From contig OY761536.1 in assembly GCA_963664605.1 (NCBI GenBank), positions 2,604,001-2,668,000 of the forward strand: a stretch of 64,000 nt of DNA. The letters are read 5' to 3'. The notes below the pieces were generated by a model that was not told the DNA's origin, did no database searches, and saw only the letters and a list, made by a program, of their open reading frames with translations. Origin of the DNA: JAHOYW01 sp963664605. Lineage in GTDB: Bacteria; Verrucomicrobiota; Lentisphaeria; Victivallales; Victivallaceae. Positions 1 to 9,252 of the stretch are shown one piece after another; positions within the stretch are counted from its first letter, which is position 1, and each line of letters starts with the position of its first letter. A program made the translations under genes and the position numbers.

Positions 1-22
1 GCGGCGGCAATTTACTAATCAT
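1..22 (-). CDS. Possible start of a gene running off the left edge
   Basis: On the minus strand an ATG at 22 opens a frame read as MISKLPP before the window ends. An AGGA sits about six bases upstream, a good ribosome-binding site. Only seven codons are visible, so nothing can be said about the product and the call rests on start codon and spacing alone. Confidence 0.25.
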
Positions 23-356
23 ATTTTTTCCTGTTTTCCGAATTATCAGACCTTTTTTTGCAGGACACTTCGGAGAGTCGCCGGCAAAATAAACTATTAC
101 TAGATTATTCTCCGGCCTCTTTACGGAAAACAGTATCAGGCTGAATATGATTCACCTGAAATATTCATAGTTTTTCTTAATAATCTACAATCAATAACTT
201 AAAGACCACTTGTATTATTAAGAAACGAATTGTTATATAAAGATACAGCGCAATCAGCGAAACACAAATTTTTTCACATTTATTTATACGGAAAGTTAAA
301 AATTTATTTCCCCAAAAATAAATTTGAGTTCAAATTGAAAAATGACATTCAATGGC
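23..356. other. Non-coding gap with AT-rich inverted repeats
   Basis: No convincing gene lies here. Two structures are visible. The first is an interrupted palindrome, TGAATAT (142-148) and ATATTCA (161-167), which could be an operator for the possible gene at 22 on the minus strand. The second is a pair of nested AT-only hairpins at 300-336 just beyond the stop of the sugar isomerase, listed separately. The rest is AT-rich sequence without a recognisable RNA. Confidence 0.4.
300..336 (-). terminator. AT-rich hairpins after the sugar isomerase gene
   Basis: AAATTTATTT (300-309) pairs perfectly with AAATAAATTT (316-325) around a six-base loop, and AATTTGA (321-327) pairs with TCAAATT (330-336). 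They lie about 20-55 bases past the stop of the minus-strand gene ending at 357. The stems contain almost no G-C pairs, so this is a weak terminator at best. Confidence 0.3.
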
Positions 357-1214
357 TTAAATGATTTCCAGCCATTCTTTAATGTATTTCATGTATTCCA
401 TATCCCGTTTAGCGGCAATAATGCCGTCGCCGGGAGCTGAATATTCTGTTGCCATTATCCCTGACTTGAGGTTGGCGCTGAGTTTTCTTACTGCATGCAT
501 AGTATCTATATGACCCTGTTCCAAATGAGTAATCATATACATTTGATGTCTGTAAACAAGGGCATTCTTGAGGTGCGCATAATATATTTTACCGTCCAGA
601 ATATCGAAAACGTCATCAATGCTTTCTCCGTTTTTATTGAGAATAATATTTCCCTGGTCCCAGTTTATTCCAACTGCGTCATGCTGTGTCATATCCATAA
701 GTTTTCTGCATGGTTTCGCCAAATCGTGCAAGTAGCCATTATGAGTCTCCAAAGCTATAAGCATACCGAGTTCACCGGCTTTATCGCCTAATAGCTTTAG
801 CCCTGCGGCAGACTTTTCATAATGTATTTCCTCTGCCGTGCCGCTGCCATTCAAATGAAATAAGCTGTAATCAGTATTTTCCGCAACCATTGTTCCGGTG
901 AGAAAATTCATTACCTTTGTATCAAGTTCTTTTTTAGCCCACTCCATGAACTCAATATATTCTACAGTACTTAATTCTACTTCGTCCTCTTTACCATTGC
1001 AGAAATCGACAATGCCGCCAAATGTTATTTCGAAATCAGGATATTGAGATTTGAGAGCTGCAACTTTGTTTTGGTACTCTTCCTGATTCATATCATCAAA
1101 CTTATATTTCCAGCGAAGTTCTACTCCGTCATAACCAAATTTATGAGCTATTCGAAACAGCTCATCCAGTTTGCCGGCGCCCTCGTAGTAATTAACATGC
1201 AGTAATACTTTCAT
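357..1214 (-). CDS. Sugar phosphate isomerase/epimerase, TIM-barrel (AP_endonuc_2 family)
   Basis: A 285-residue protein with the pattern of xylose isomerase-like TIM barrels. The likely metal ligands are visible in order: Glu in ALETHNGYLHD, Asp in INWDQGNIIL, His in YYAHLKN and Glu in ATEYSAPGDG. Such enzymes interconvert keto and aldo sugars or sugar acids in the cytoplasm with a divalent metal; the substrate cannot be read from sequence. The start has GAAGGA upstream. The gene follows murE on the same strand after 127 bases and probably has its own promoter. A hydroxypyruvate isomerase or myo-inosose dehydratase relative is possible. The family is clear, the reaction is not. Confidence 0.75.
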   Translation of the reverse strand: MKVLLHVNYYEGAGKLDELFRIAHKFGYDGVELRWKYKFDDMNQEEYQNKVAALKSQYPDFEITFGGIVDFCNGKEDEVELSTVEYIEFMEWAKKELDTKVMNFLTGTMVAENTDYSLFHLNGSGTAEEIHYEKSAAGLKLLGDKAGELGMLIALETHNGYLHDLAKPCRKLMDMTQHDAVGINWDQGNIILNKNGESIDDVFDILDGKIYYAHLKNALVYRHQMYMITHLEQGHIDTMHAVRKLSANLKSGIMATEYSAPGDGIIAAKRDMEYMKYIKEWLEII

Positions 1215-1341
1215 AATAAAATTCCTTCGTTATTAATAATGCTTCACTTTAGTATTTTTTATAACCGGATTAACGATTCTGTTACATTAATTATAATTTA
1301 TAGATGAATGTTAACAACCCTGCAATGACAAAAAGATAAAC

Positions 1342-2808
1342 TTAAGTTGCACAGATGCTTATTATTATTCTCCGGTCGTCAAAATCGAAAAGCTCTCCAT
1401 TTATGTCCTGATAAGTTTCATGGCCTTTTCCGGCAACTAATACAATGTCGCCTTTTTGAGCAGTTCTTGAGGCTAAACGGATTGCTTTCTCGCGGTCAGC
1501 TTCAACTTTGAAATCAGTATTTGCCGGTATTCCTGCTTTGATCTCATCAATGATATCCTGCGGATTTTCTTTTCGGGGGTTATCGCTGGTAATTATGAGC
1601 AAGTCAGAATATTCCGCTGCCGCCATTGCCATTCGCGGACGTTTACTGCGGTCACGGTTTCCGCCGCATCCGAATACTGTAACAATGCGTCCCGGGGCAA
1701 TAAGACGCAGATTTTTCAAAACATTGCGCAAAGCGTCATCAGTATGTGCGTAGTCAACAAAATAATTGACTCCGCGCTTATCACAAAAGCGTTCAAGCCT
1801 GCCGGGGACTTTTACCTTGCTGCATAAAATATTCGCAGCTGAATTTCCATCAACGCCGGAAGCGAGCGCTGCGCAGAAAGCAGCACAGGTATTATAGGCA
1901 TTGTATTCACCGATCAATGGAGAAGTTATTTTGAAAGAATTTCCTTTAAACGTCAATTTGAAATCGCTTCCTGAAGTTCGGGTAGTTAAATTTGTGATAC
2001 GGCAATCAGCGTTTTCATTTTGTCCATAGCGAATAATCTTTTTATGATCAAGTTCAGCCGCAAGCCTTTTGCCATATTTGTCGTCCGTATTGATTATTGC
2101 GGTTCCGTTTTTGTCTAAATAATATAAAAACAAATGCTTTTTTGCAGAAAAATATTTTTCCATGTTTTCGTGGTAATCAAGGTGATCGCCTGTTAAATTA
2201 GTGAAAACGGCAGTATGGAACTTTGTGCTCCCGGGACGGAACTGGTCAAGCCCGTGACTTGAAACTTCCATTGCTACTTCGCAACATTTATTGTCCGCCA
2301 TCCGCCTGAACAAGTTTTGCAGTTCCCATGCTTCAGGCGTGGTATGTTCGGATGGAGTAACTTTGTCACCATCCCGGCACTCGACCGTTGTAATAAGTCC
2401 GGTCTTTAAATTATTCTGAGCTAGAATATGTTCAAGCAGGAAAGCCGTGGTTGTCTTACCATTGGTTCCGGTTATCCCATGCAGTCTGAATTCTTTTGCC
2501 GGACAATCAAAAAACAGTTCACAAGCCATAGCGTATGCCAAATATTGGCGTTTAACTTTGAGATAGGCTATTCCCGCTTCATGTTCGTCTAAATCCTGAC
2601 TGTGGATAACTCCTGAACAACCGTTCATAATGGCGGATTTTATATAGTCATGACCGTTTCGGGCAGTTCCGGTAATTGCGCAGAAAAGTGTTCCATTTTT
2701 GACCTGTCTGGAATCACAGCTTACATGAGATACAGGGAAGTTGACAGGGATTATTTTACCGCAAAGCAGTTCTTTCAAATGTTCCGCATAATCGTCAATA
2801 GTTTTCAT
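1342..2808 (-). CDS. murE: UDP-N-acetylmuramoyl-tripeptide synthetase MurE (meso-DAP type)
   Basis: 488 residues, normal for MurE. It adds the third stem-peptide residue to UDP-MurNAc-Ala-Glu in the cytoplasm. The N-terminal UDP-binding domain is followed by the ATP loop GTNGKTT at residues 114-120, the central ligase domain and a C-terminal domain with DNPRKENP at about 409-416. DNPR is the established signature for meso-diaminopimelate specificity, so the cell wall should be of DAP type. The start lies 14 bases inside murF, indicating translational coupling. The order uxs-murF-murE reads as one operon. Confidence 0.95.
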   Translation of the reverse strand: MKTIDDYAEHLKELLCGKIIPVNFPVSHVSCDSRQVKNGTLFCAITGTARNGHDYIKSAIMNGCSGVIHSQDLDEHEAGIAYLKVKRQYLAYAMACELFFDCPAKEFRLHGITGTNGKTTTAFLLEHILAQNNLKTGLITTVECRDGDKVTPSEHTTPEAWELQNLFRRMADNKCCEVAMEVSSHGLDQFRPGSTKFHTAVFTNLTGDHLDYHENMEKYFSAKKHLFLYYLDKNGTAIINTDDKYGKRLAAELDHKKIIRYGQNENADCRITNLTTRTSGSDFKLTFKGNSFKITSPLIGEYNAYNTCAAFCAALASGVDGNSAANILCSKVKVPGRLERFCDKRGVNYFVDYAHTDDALRNVLKNLRLIAPGRIVTVFGCGGNRDRSKRPRMAMAAAEYSDLLIITSDNPRKENPQDIIDEIKAGIPANTDFKVEADREKAIRLASRTAQKGDIVLVAGKGHETYQDINGELFDFDDRRIIISICAT

Positions 2809-4183
2809 CCGGCCACAACTTTTCCAGTTTTATTCCCCTGGAACCTTTTAGAAATACAGTTTTCCCGGAACTTATAAAAGGCTTTACAAGTTCTTTGGCA
2901 GTAATAGAATCCTGGCAGAAACATCTGCTTGCTGTCTGCATCCCCTGCCCTGCTTTTTCATATTCGTAACCAACTAAAACAAAATCCGCTTGCGGAAATA
3001 AGTCAAATGCAGTGCAAAGAATTTTCCGGTGCTGACTTTCTGAAAATTCGCCCAACTCCAACATATCACCGAGCACCAGAACCAATTCTTCCGACTTAGC
3101 AAATTCCTTGAGCCAGCGCAAAGCAGCAATAACGCTTTCGGGACTGGCATTATAAGCATCATTGATCCAGTCTACATCATTTATTCGGGCAACTTTCATC
3201 CGCATTCCTGGCAATACACAATTGCGGAGCCCTTCAGCAATTGTTTCCGGGGCAATTCCCAGGCTGAAAGCCACGGTTGCTGCCGCAGCCGCATTTGACG
3301 CCTGATGCGCGCCGCTCAGTCGCCAGTCCAGCTTTATTTTTTCGTTCAGCTCTTTAAATACCAGTTCAATAGTGCTTCCGTGTAAATTACCGCCATGATA
3401 AACGACTTCCACGTCCGCGCCGAAACGCATCGTTTTAAAATTTTTCGTCTGCTCTAGTAAATAATCTATTTCCGGACAATTTTCCGGAATGACCGCAATT
3501 CCATCCGGTTTTAAAGCGGAGAATATTTTACACTTTTCCTGGGCTACACCATGTACATCTCCGAAAGCCTCTAAATGACATGGCGCAATTGAGTTTATCA
3601 ATGCGACATCCGGTTCAAGGGTGCGGCTCAAAGGCTCTATTTCTCCAAAATGGTTTGACCCCATTTCCAGCACGCAAAAACGGTGTTTGGAATTCACCTT
3701 TAATAAGTTCTGCGGTACTCCGACCTGATTGTTTGTATTGCTTCTGGTGGCATAAACCGCTTCTTCCCCGACAGCGGCGACCAGAATTGAGCGTATCATT
3801 TCTTTACAACTGGTCTTGCCCATGCTTCCGGTAACAGCAATTGAACACAGTTCGGGAAAACGTTTTTTATAAAAATTGGCGATTGCCTGATATGCGCTGA
3901 TAGTATTATCAACCAGCAAAACAGGAATATTCCATGAATTTTTTATCCTGTCAGCAAAGCTCTTTTCGACACACAATGCTTTAGCGTTTGCAGATACCGC
4001 AGCATCAAGGAAGTCATGAGCGTCGAAATTTTCACCACGCAAGGCAAGAAATAGAGCACCGGAACAATCTTCACGCGTATCGGTAACAATCCGGTCTACA
4101 ATAAAGTCAGAAGGTAAAACAGTATTCCACCGTCCAGCAGTGGATTGCGTTAATTCGGTACTGTTAAACCCGTCTTTTCCCAT
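2795..4183 (-). CDS. murF: UDP-N-acetylmuramoyl-tripeptide--D-alanyl-D-alanine ligase MurF
   Basis: 462 residues from the ATG at 4183. MurF joins D-Ala-D-Ala to the UDP-MurNAc tripeptide, the last cytoplasmic step of precursor assembly. The ATP-binding loop TGSMGKT is at residues 118-124, followed by the Mur ligase central domain (LEMGSNHFGEIE) and the C-terminal domain with NDAYNASPESV. A longer frame reaches 4255 but would overlap the upstream gene by about 70 bases; the ATG at 4183 begins two bases after the upstream stop and gives the normal family N-terminus. The D-Ala-D-Ala substrate would come from the MurB-Ddl fusion encoded at 40970-42823. Confidence 0.95.
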   Translation of the reverse strand: MGKDGFNSTELTQSTAGRWNTVLPSDFIVDRIVTDTREDCSGALFLALRGENFDAHDFLDAAVSANAKALCVEKSFADRIKNSWNIPVLLVDNTISAYQAIANFYKKRFPELCSIAVTGSMGKTSCKEMIRSILVAAVGEEAVYATRSNTNNQVGVPQNLLKVNSKHRFCVLEMGSNHFGEIEPLSRTLEPDVALINSIAPCHLEAFGDVHGVAQEKCKIFSALKPDGIAVIPENCPEIDYLLEQTKNFKTMRFGADVEVVYHGGNLHGSTIELVFKELNEKIKLDWRLSGAHQASNAAAAATVAFSLGIAPETIAEGLRNCVLPGMRMKVARINDVDWINDAYNASPESVIAALRWLKEFAKSEELVLVLGDMLELGEFSESQHRKILCTAFDLFPQADFVLVGYEYEKAGQGMQTASRCFCQDSITAKELVKPFISSGKTVFLKGSRGIKLEKLWPDENY

Positions 4184-4185
4184 AA

Positions 4186-5127
4186 TTAAATAATAGATGC
4201 AAAATAATCTATTGTTTTGCTTAAACCTTCGCGCAACTGCACTTCGGGTTTCCATTTAAGGATTTCTTTAGCTTTTGAAATATCCGGTTTACGTTGAGCC
4301 GGGTCATCCTGAGGTAAATCGACAAAAACCATTTTAGATTTTGAATTTGTCAATTCAATAACCAGCTCTGCCAGCTCCAGCATGGTGAACTCACCGGGAT
4401 TTCCGAGATTTATCGGCCCGGTAACGTCTTTTGGGGTATTCATCATTGCAACCAGCGCTTCAACCAGATCTGCAACATAACAGAAACTGCGTGTCTGTTT
4501 TCCGCTGCCGTAGATCGTAATATCTTTTCCCTGAAGAGCCTGAACGATAAAATTGCTGACTACGCGGCCGTCATAAGGCAACATCCGGGGGCCATAGGTG
4601 TTGAATATACGGACAACCTTGATGGCGATATCCAACTGCCGGCGGTAATCAAAAAATAAAGTTTCGGCACAGCGTTTACCTTCATCGTAACAGCTTCGGA
4701 TACCAATACAGTTGACATTGCCCCAGTATTCTTCTGTCTGCGGATGCACAAGCGGATTGCCGTAGACTTCCGAAGTACTGGCCTGGAGTACTGGAATATT
4801 TAAACGCTTGGCGAGACCGAGCATATTTATAGCCCCGGTGACACAGGTTTTGGTAGTGTGTATCGGGTTATTCTGGTAATGAACAGGTGATGCCGGACAT
4901 GCCATATTGAAAATAGCGTCAACCTCGATATAGAGAGGAAAAGTTATATCATGCCGGATTAATTCAAAGTTTGGAGAATCAAGCAGGTGTCTGATATTAT
5001 TTTTTGACCCGGTATAAAAATTATCCAGACAAACCACATCATGACCATCCGCAAGTAAACGTTCACAAAGGTGTGAACCAATAAATCCGCCGCCGCCAGT
5101 AACCAATATTGTTTTTCTCTTTTCCAT
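4186..5127 (-). CDS. UDP-glucuronate decarboxylase (UDP-xylose synthase)-like SDR
   Basis: A 313-residue extended short-chain dehydrogenase. The NAD-binding glycine motif GGGGFIG is at residues 11-17, and Tyr147 and Lys151 form the YxxxK catalytic pair in SCYDEGK. The segments CPASPVHYQNNPI and FNTYGPRM match UDP-xylose synthases, which oxidise and decarboxylate UDP-glucuronate. It would supply UDP-xylose for surface glycans. Its place directly ahead of murF and murE, two bases apart, is unusual. A dTDP-glucose 4,6-dehydratase relative is the alternative but fits less well. Confidence 0.85.
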   Translation of the reverse strand: MEKRKTILVTGGGGFIGSHLCERLLADGHDVVCLDNFYTGSKNNIRHLLDSPNFELIRHDITFPLYIEVDAIFNMACPASPVHYQNNPIHTTKTCVTGAINMLGLAKRLNIPVLQASTSEVYGNPLVHPQTEEYWGNVNCIGIRSCYDEGKRCAETLFFDYRRQLDIAIKVVRIFNTYGPRMLPYDGRVVSNFIVQALQGKDITIYGSGKQTRSFCYVADLVEALVAMMNTPKDVTGPINLGNPGEFTMLELAELVIELTNSKSKMVFVDLPQDDPAQRKPDISKAKEILKWKPEVQLREGLSKTIDYFASII

Positions 5128-5136
5128 TAAAATTCT

Positions 5137-5772
5137 CTATTTTTTAGATTTTTTAGATTTTTTAGATTTATTATTTCTCATCTGGTATTTTGATGTTTTG
5201 TCAATGCTTACAAACAGATTGATCTTATCACTCCTGAAAACAATACGGTAAACAGAATATTCGTTCAGCCAGTAGACCCAGGTGCTGTTGGACATGGATG
5301 GTGTCCGGCATGGAGCTGGAGGCCCGCAAGCCAGAAGAACTTGTTTCTTTGTCATACCGCGCTTAACCCTGCCGGTAAGCATCAATTTTACATCAGAGGC
5401 TTTCATGCCTTTAGTAAGTTCATCGCGATTTTTGAACGTGAATATCCGTTTAATGTAGCCTTCCATAGGCAGCATTATAAGGCTGTGGTAATAATCTATA
5501 GTGTATTCCTTGCCGTCTTTCGGGGTTTTAAAAGTAAGCTTGTAGTCAGTAGCATTAACCGGTTCAACTTCAGTTCCAAAAGTTAAAATTTTCCCTTTCT
5601 GTATATTCAGGCAGGAAATCTTCTGTGGTTTCTCATACCAGATATTGTGCTTTAAATAAAGCTTTTTGCCAAGCGGCTGCTGCATAACTTCCGCAACAAT
5701 GATCTGGCGGCAACCGGAAATTCCGGCAATAACCAAAATGGAAGCAGTTAAGGTAAAAATTCTACGTAACAT
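5137..5772 (-). CDS. Lipoprotein with a BamE/SmpA-like segment
   Basis: 211 residues. A signal peptide ends in the lipobox GISGC, with Cys21 as the likely lipidated residue. The C-terminal half contains KRGMTKKQVLLACGPP followed by a WVYW stretch, resembling the short BamE/SmpA-type fold found in outer-membrane assembly proteins. The similarity is by eye and covers few residues. The last eleven residues are lysine/serine repeats from a DNA tandem repeat. It ends nine bases before the UDP-xylose synthase-like gene and may head that operon. Confidence 0.55.
   Translation of the reverse strand: MLRRIFTLTASILVIAGISGCRQIIVAEVMQQPLGKKLYLKHNIWYEKPQKISCLNIQKGKILTFGTEVEPVNATDYKLTFKTPKDGKEYTIDYYHSLIMLPMEGYIKRIFTFKNRDELTKGMKASDVKLMLTGRVKRGMTKKQVLLACGPPAPCRTPSMSNSTWVYWLNEYSVYRIVFRSDKINLFVSIDKTSKYQMRNNKSKKSKKSKK
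5141..5170. repeat. Short tandem repeat encoding a Lys-Lys-Ser tail
   Basis: About three copies of TTTTTTAGA on the plus strand, forming the 3' end of the lipoprotein gene and encoding KKS repeats. Nine-base units keep the frame when copy number changes, so tail length could vary between strains. Confidence 0.7.
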
Positions 5773-5875
5773 AAAAAACGTCCCTTTGAGTAAAATTCAT
5801 AAAATAATCACATACACAAATAACTACATATAAGCTCATTTGTCAAACTCATTTGTGATTTTTTAATACATTTAT

Positions 5876-7372
5876 TTAGAGCCCGTAAACAGTGGAATAT
5901 TTTTCACGCAGATATTTGATATAGATTTCAGGACGGATTCCGTCGCCGCTGATGCGTTTCAACAAGTCCAATGAATCAAATTTACTGCCGTACTGATGTA
6001 TATTTTCGCTAAGCCAGTTGCGCAACTCCTCAAAACGCCCGCAAGATATGGCTTCATCCAGACTGCTGAATTTTTCCCTGCATGCATCCCATAACTGTGT
6101 GGAAATCAAATTTCCAAGTGCATAAGTAGGGAAATATCCAACCAGTCCAGCCGACCAGTGAACATCCTGTAAACAGCCCAGAGCATCGTCAGGCGGGATT
6201 ATTCCAAGATATTCCTTCATTTTAGAATTCCATGCTTCCGGCAAGTCGGCGACATCCAGAGTCCCTTCAAGCATAGCCACCTCCAATTCAAAGCGCAGCA
6301 TGATATGCAGGTTGTAGGTGGCTTCATCAGCGTCGATACGGATAAAACCGGGCTTGACGGTATTTACGGCACGGTAAAACTCATTCAGAGGAACCGCTTC
6401 AAGCACCGGAAAAGCATTCTGCAGTTTAGGATAGAAAAATTTCAGGAAAGAGTATGAACGTCCGATAAGGTTTTCCCACAAGCGTGACTGAGATTCATGC
6501 ATTCCCAGCGACACCCCGGCTGCCAATGGAGTATTTTCCAAAGACTTGGAGATATTCTGTTCATAAATGGCGTGTCCAGCTTCGTGCATAGTGGAATACA
6601 GGCAGGTTAAACTGTCAATACTGGCGGCTGAGGTTATGCGAACATCATTCAGGTTGAACGTTGTGGTGAAAGGGTGCACAACACTGTCAATACGGCCGCG
6701 GCTGAAATCATAACCTATCGCGGCGGCGGCAGCGTTAGCCAGCTGCCATTGTTTATCAGTGGCAAACTTATGTTCAAGGCAACTATGGTCAGGTTCCGGA
6801 CGTGAAGTTATTTCCCTGATTAACTCGACCTGTTGTGGACGTATTGTATCAAATATATCAATGAGCGTTGCGGTTTTCATGCCGGGCTCAAATTCATCAA
6901 GCAATGGATCGTAAACATGGTCGTAAGGGGCGAAGAAGTCAGCGTATTCCCTGCGCATTTCAAAAATTCTGGTCAGAGAATCCTTAAATATCAGAAAGTC
7001 CGAACCGGCACGCGCGCTTTCCCATTTGGAATGTGCCATAGAAGTCAAATGCGAAAATTCAGCGACATGTTCAGATGGAACTTTAGTATAGCGCTCATAG
7101 TCGCGTTTCACCAGCTTTATCAAACAATAGTCGTCCGATTCAGGATCAAGCTTATTCATCTCAGGTACTAAATCATCCAATAGTTCTCCAAGTTCATCGC
7201 TGGTAAGTTTTTCGTGTGCCATGCACGATATCAAAGAGGTTTGGCGTGCCCGGTTAGCGGCGGCGGCAACCGGCATCCCTACCTGCTGGTCCCAATCCAG
7301 CACCGCGGCAATGCGCCCTAACTCAAAAGCTTCCCCGACCAGTTCTTTCATTCTCTTTAACTTGTTTTCCAT
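5876..7372 (-). CDS. Carboxypeptidase Taq (M32 metallopeptidase)
   Basis: 498 residues, the usual length for M32 thermostable carboxypeptidases. The zinc motif HEAGH is followed about 30 residues later by GMHESQSRLWEN, the second family signature with the third ligand region. It trims amino acids from peptide C-termini in the cytoplasm; no signal peptide is seen. Two ATGs lie in tandem at 7375 and 7372; the second has better spacing from AAGGAG and is preferred. It starts nine bases after rsmE, so the two are probably co-transcribed. Confidence 0.9.
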   Translation of the reverse strand: MENKLKRMKELVGEAFELGRIAAVLDWDQQVGMPVAAAANRARQTSLISCMAHEKLTSDELGELLDDLVPEMNKLDPESDDYCLIKLVKRDYERYTKVPSEHVAEFSHLTSMAHSKWESARAGSDFLIFKDSLTRIFEMRREYADFFAPYDHVYDPLLDEFEPGMKTATLIDIFDTIRPQQVELIREITSRPEPDHSCLEHKFATDKQWQLANAAAAAIGYDFSRGRIDSVVHPFTTTFNLNDVRITSAASIDSLTCLYSTMHEAGHAIYEQNISKSLENTPLAAGVSLGMHESQSRLWENLIGRSYSFLKFFYPKLQNAFPVLEAVPLNEFYRAVNTVKPGFIRIDADEATYNLHIMLRFELEVAMLEGTLDVADLPEAWNSKMKEYLGIIPPDDALGCLQDVHWSAGLVGYFPTYALGNLISTQLWDACREKFSSLDEAISCGRFEELRNWLSENIHQYGSKFDSLDLLKRISGDGIRPEIYIKYLREKYSTVYGL

Positions 7373-7381
7373 CATTTCTCC

Positions 7382-8089
7382 TTAAAATAAGCGTCCGAGC
7401 AAGGCGCATACAGCAAATTCCGTCCGAAGTGGACGTGCTCCCAAATGCACCGCAGGACAAGCATGTTTTTCCAATGTTTCAATTTCATAATCAGTAAAAC
7501 CGCCCTCGGGCCCGACACAAAGCGTTACCGATTTTCCGACTTGTGCCGGACAGGCTTCTTTCCCTGACGGATGCGCGGTCATTCCCATTGAGTCACCGAC
7601 TATTTTAATTAATTCGTCCTCGACGAATGGTTTAAATTTTTGCCGGAAATATATTTCCGGCATGACAGTATCACAGCTTTGTTCCAGTCCTAATATAATA
7701 TGCTTGCGCAGTGCATTTTCCTGCAGCAAAGGTGAATCCCAATAACTTTTCTCAACCTTCCTGCTGTGGATAAAATATATCTTTTTAACGCCATAGGCAA
7801 TAACAGCCTGTAATACTTTTTTCATAGTCTGCGGACGCTGTAAAGCGCAGACAAGAGTCAGAGTCAGAGGTGGTGGAGGTTCAGTATCAAGTTTTACCCG
7901 CAGTTTAACATTGTCGTTATTGAGTTCAACAACCTCTCCTGTTCCCAGCATTCCATCAAGCAAACCGGTTTTTACATAATCTCCTTGTTTTACCCTCAGG
8001 ATTTTACGTAAGTGCTCGAAACGCTGTCCATCCAGCGACACGGTGTCAGGAGAAATAAAATCTGTTTTAAACAATATAAGCAAATTCAT
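7382..8089 (-). CDS. rsmE: 16S rRNA (uracil1498-N3)-methyltransferase RsmE
   Basis: 235 residues with the SPOUT methyltransferase layout: a small N-terminal PUA-like domain (FEHLRKILRVKQGD) and the C-terminal knotted SAM-binding domain with VGPEGGFTDYE and LGARPLRTE. It methylates U1498 of 16S rRNA in the assembled 30S subunit. It is the first gene of a two-gene unit with the M32 peptidase. Confidence 0.92.
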   Translation of the reverse strand: MNLLILFKTDFISPDTVSLDGQRFEHLRKILRVKQGDYVKTGLLDGMLGTGEVVELNNDNVKLRVKLDTEPPPPLTLTLVCALQRPQTMKKVLQAVIAYGVKKIYFIHSRKVEKSYWDSPLLQENALRKHIILGLEQSCDTVMPEIYFRQKFKPFVEDELIKIVGDSMGMTAHPSGKEACPAQVGKSVTLCVGPEGGFTDYEIETLEKHACPAVHLGARPLRTEFAVCALLGRLF

Positions 8090-8175
8090 ATTGAAATTCT
8101 GTATTTTAATATTCTATTAACTAGTGATATAAATTTATAACAGCATGCGTAAAATACAAGCATCAAGGAAGCAAT

Positions 8176-8556
8176 ATGATCGTAGGAATCGGAACTGATA
8201 TAATACGAATAGAACGAATGACAGCATTATTTGAACGCCACGGCAAAGCTTTTGTCAACAGAATATTCACCGATAATGAGAGAACCGAAGCTGCTACGAG
8301 AAAAAATCCGATAGAATATTATGCCGGACGCTGGGCGGCAAAAGAAGCCGTATCCAAAGCTTTGCAATGCGGTATCGGTAAAAACTGCTCATGGCAGGAT
8401 ATAAATATCCAAAACACACCGGAAGGCAATCCTCAAATGTCCCTCAGCGGTAGTGCCGCTGTTAAAGCAGCTGGAATCAATGCCGGGAATATTCATGTAA
8501 GTATTTCTCACGAAAGAGAATACGCCTGCGCCATGGTTATTCTTGAAACATCCTGA
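8176..8556 (+). CDS. acpS: Holo-[acyl-carrier-protein] synthase
   Basis: 126 residues, typical AcpS size. It transfers 4'-phosphopantetheine from CoA to the acyl carrier protein. The metal-binding IGTDII at the N-terminus, RIFT, and the signature RWAAKEAVSKAL are present, with VSISHE near the C-terminus. It is a single plus-strand gene between minus-strand units, with AGGAAG seven bases ahead of the ATG. The nearby biotin genes also depend on ACP-bound intermediates, but that link is only thematic. Confidence 0.95.
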   Translation: MIVGIGTDIIRIERMTALFERHGKAFVNRIFTDNERTEAATRKNPIEYYAGRWAAKEAVSKALQCGIGKNCSWQDINIQNTPEGNPQMSLSGSAAVKAAGINAGNIHVSISHEREYACAMVILETS

Positions 8557-8602
8557 AAAGGATTTGAAAAAATAATATGTAAGCTTCGTAGAGGCTTTAA
8601 AA

Positions 8603-9250
8603 CTACATAAATAAGATTTCTTTCCAGCTTTTCAATTCAGGGAAAAAGTAATGGGGTTCGTCGAATATTCTGATTGGGATTCTGACATTCTGCCAGTACG
8701 TTTCTTGAGCATGCATGGTGAATATCTTATCGTTAGCGCTTATGATTGCCTGTTTGAAGATATTTTCAGGAGCGGGCTTGTTTGTGATTCTTTCCTGTAA
8801 GGCGGTTAACTCACTTTTCTGGCTCTCAATTGAGCGTCCGGGGGCATTGGCGTTAAAATGTTTGCTGTGCAATCCGCACATGCGGCGGTTAAATTTCACT
8901 CTGGCGGCTTCGCTCCAGGAATCTATTGTTCCCTGGAAAATTGCTGGAGCTATCCCCTCTCCTTCGTCAATGGGATTTAAAGTCCCGTTAATTGCAACAG
9001 CAGTGACAAACTCTTTTCCCGCCAAAACTTCAGCGGCGGCAAACACCCCAAGGGACCATGCGGCTAAATGCACAATTTTATAATCATCAAACTCTGTAAC
9101 ATCTTCCAGAGTTGTGTAATCATAAAACATCAGGATATCAAGATCATTATCAACCGCAAGATGCTTGAAAGGTTTTTCATCCATGCCCCAGCCATTAAAA
9201 AAGAGGAGCAATTCATTATTATTTCGTTTATTTATCCAAAGCCTTTTCAT
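8603..9250 (-). CDS. bioG: Pimeloyl-ACP methyl ester esterase, BioG type
   Basis: 215 residues resembling the DUF452/BioG esterases. BioG removes the methyl group from pimeloyl-ACP methyl ester, ending the disguised fatty-acid route to pimelate. The alpha/beta-hydrolase nucleophile is Ser66 in AAWSLGV, the oxyanion region is FFNGWGMDE, a late Asp lies in ANDKIF and a His in EPHYFF, completing a triad. It starts two bases after bioF, which supports the biotin role. The methyltransferase BioC and the BioA and BioD enzymes are not in this window. Confidence 0.88.
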   Translation of the reverse strand: MKRLWINKRNNNELLLFFNGWGMDEKPFKHLAVDNDLDILMFYDYTTLEDVTEFDDYKIVHLAAWSLGVFAAAEVLAGKEFVTAVAINGTLNPIDEGEGIAPAIFQGTIDSWSEAARVKFNRRMCGLHSKHFNANAPGRSIESQKSELTALQERITNKPAPENIFKQAIISANDKIFTMHAQETYWQNVRIPIRIFDEPHYFFPELKSWKEILFM

Positions 9251-9252
9251 AA

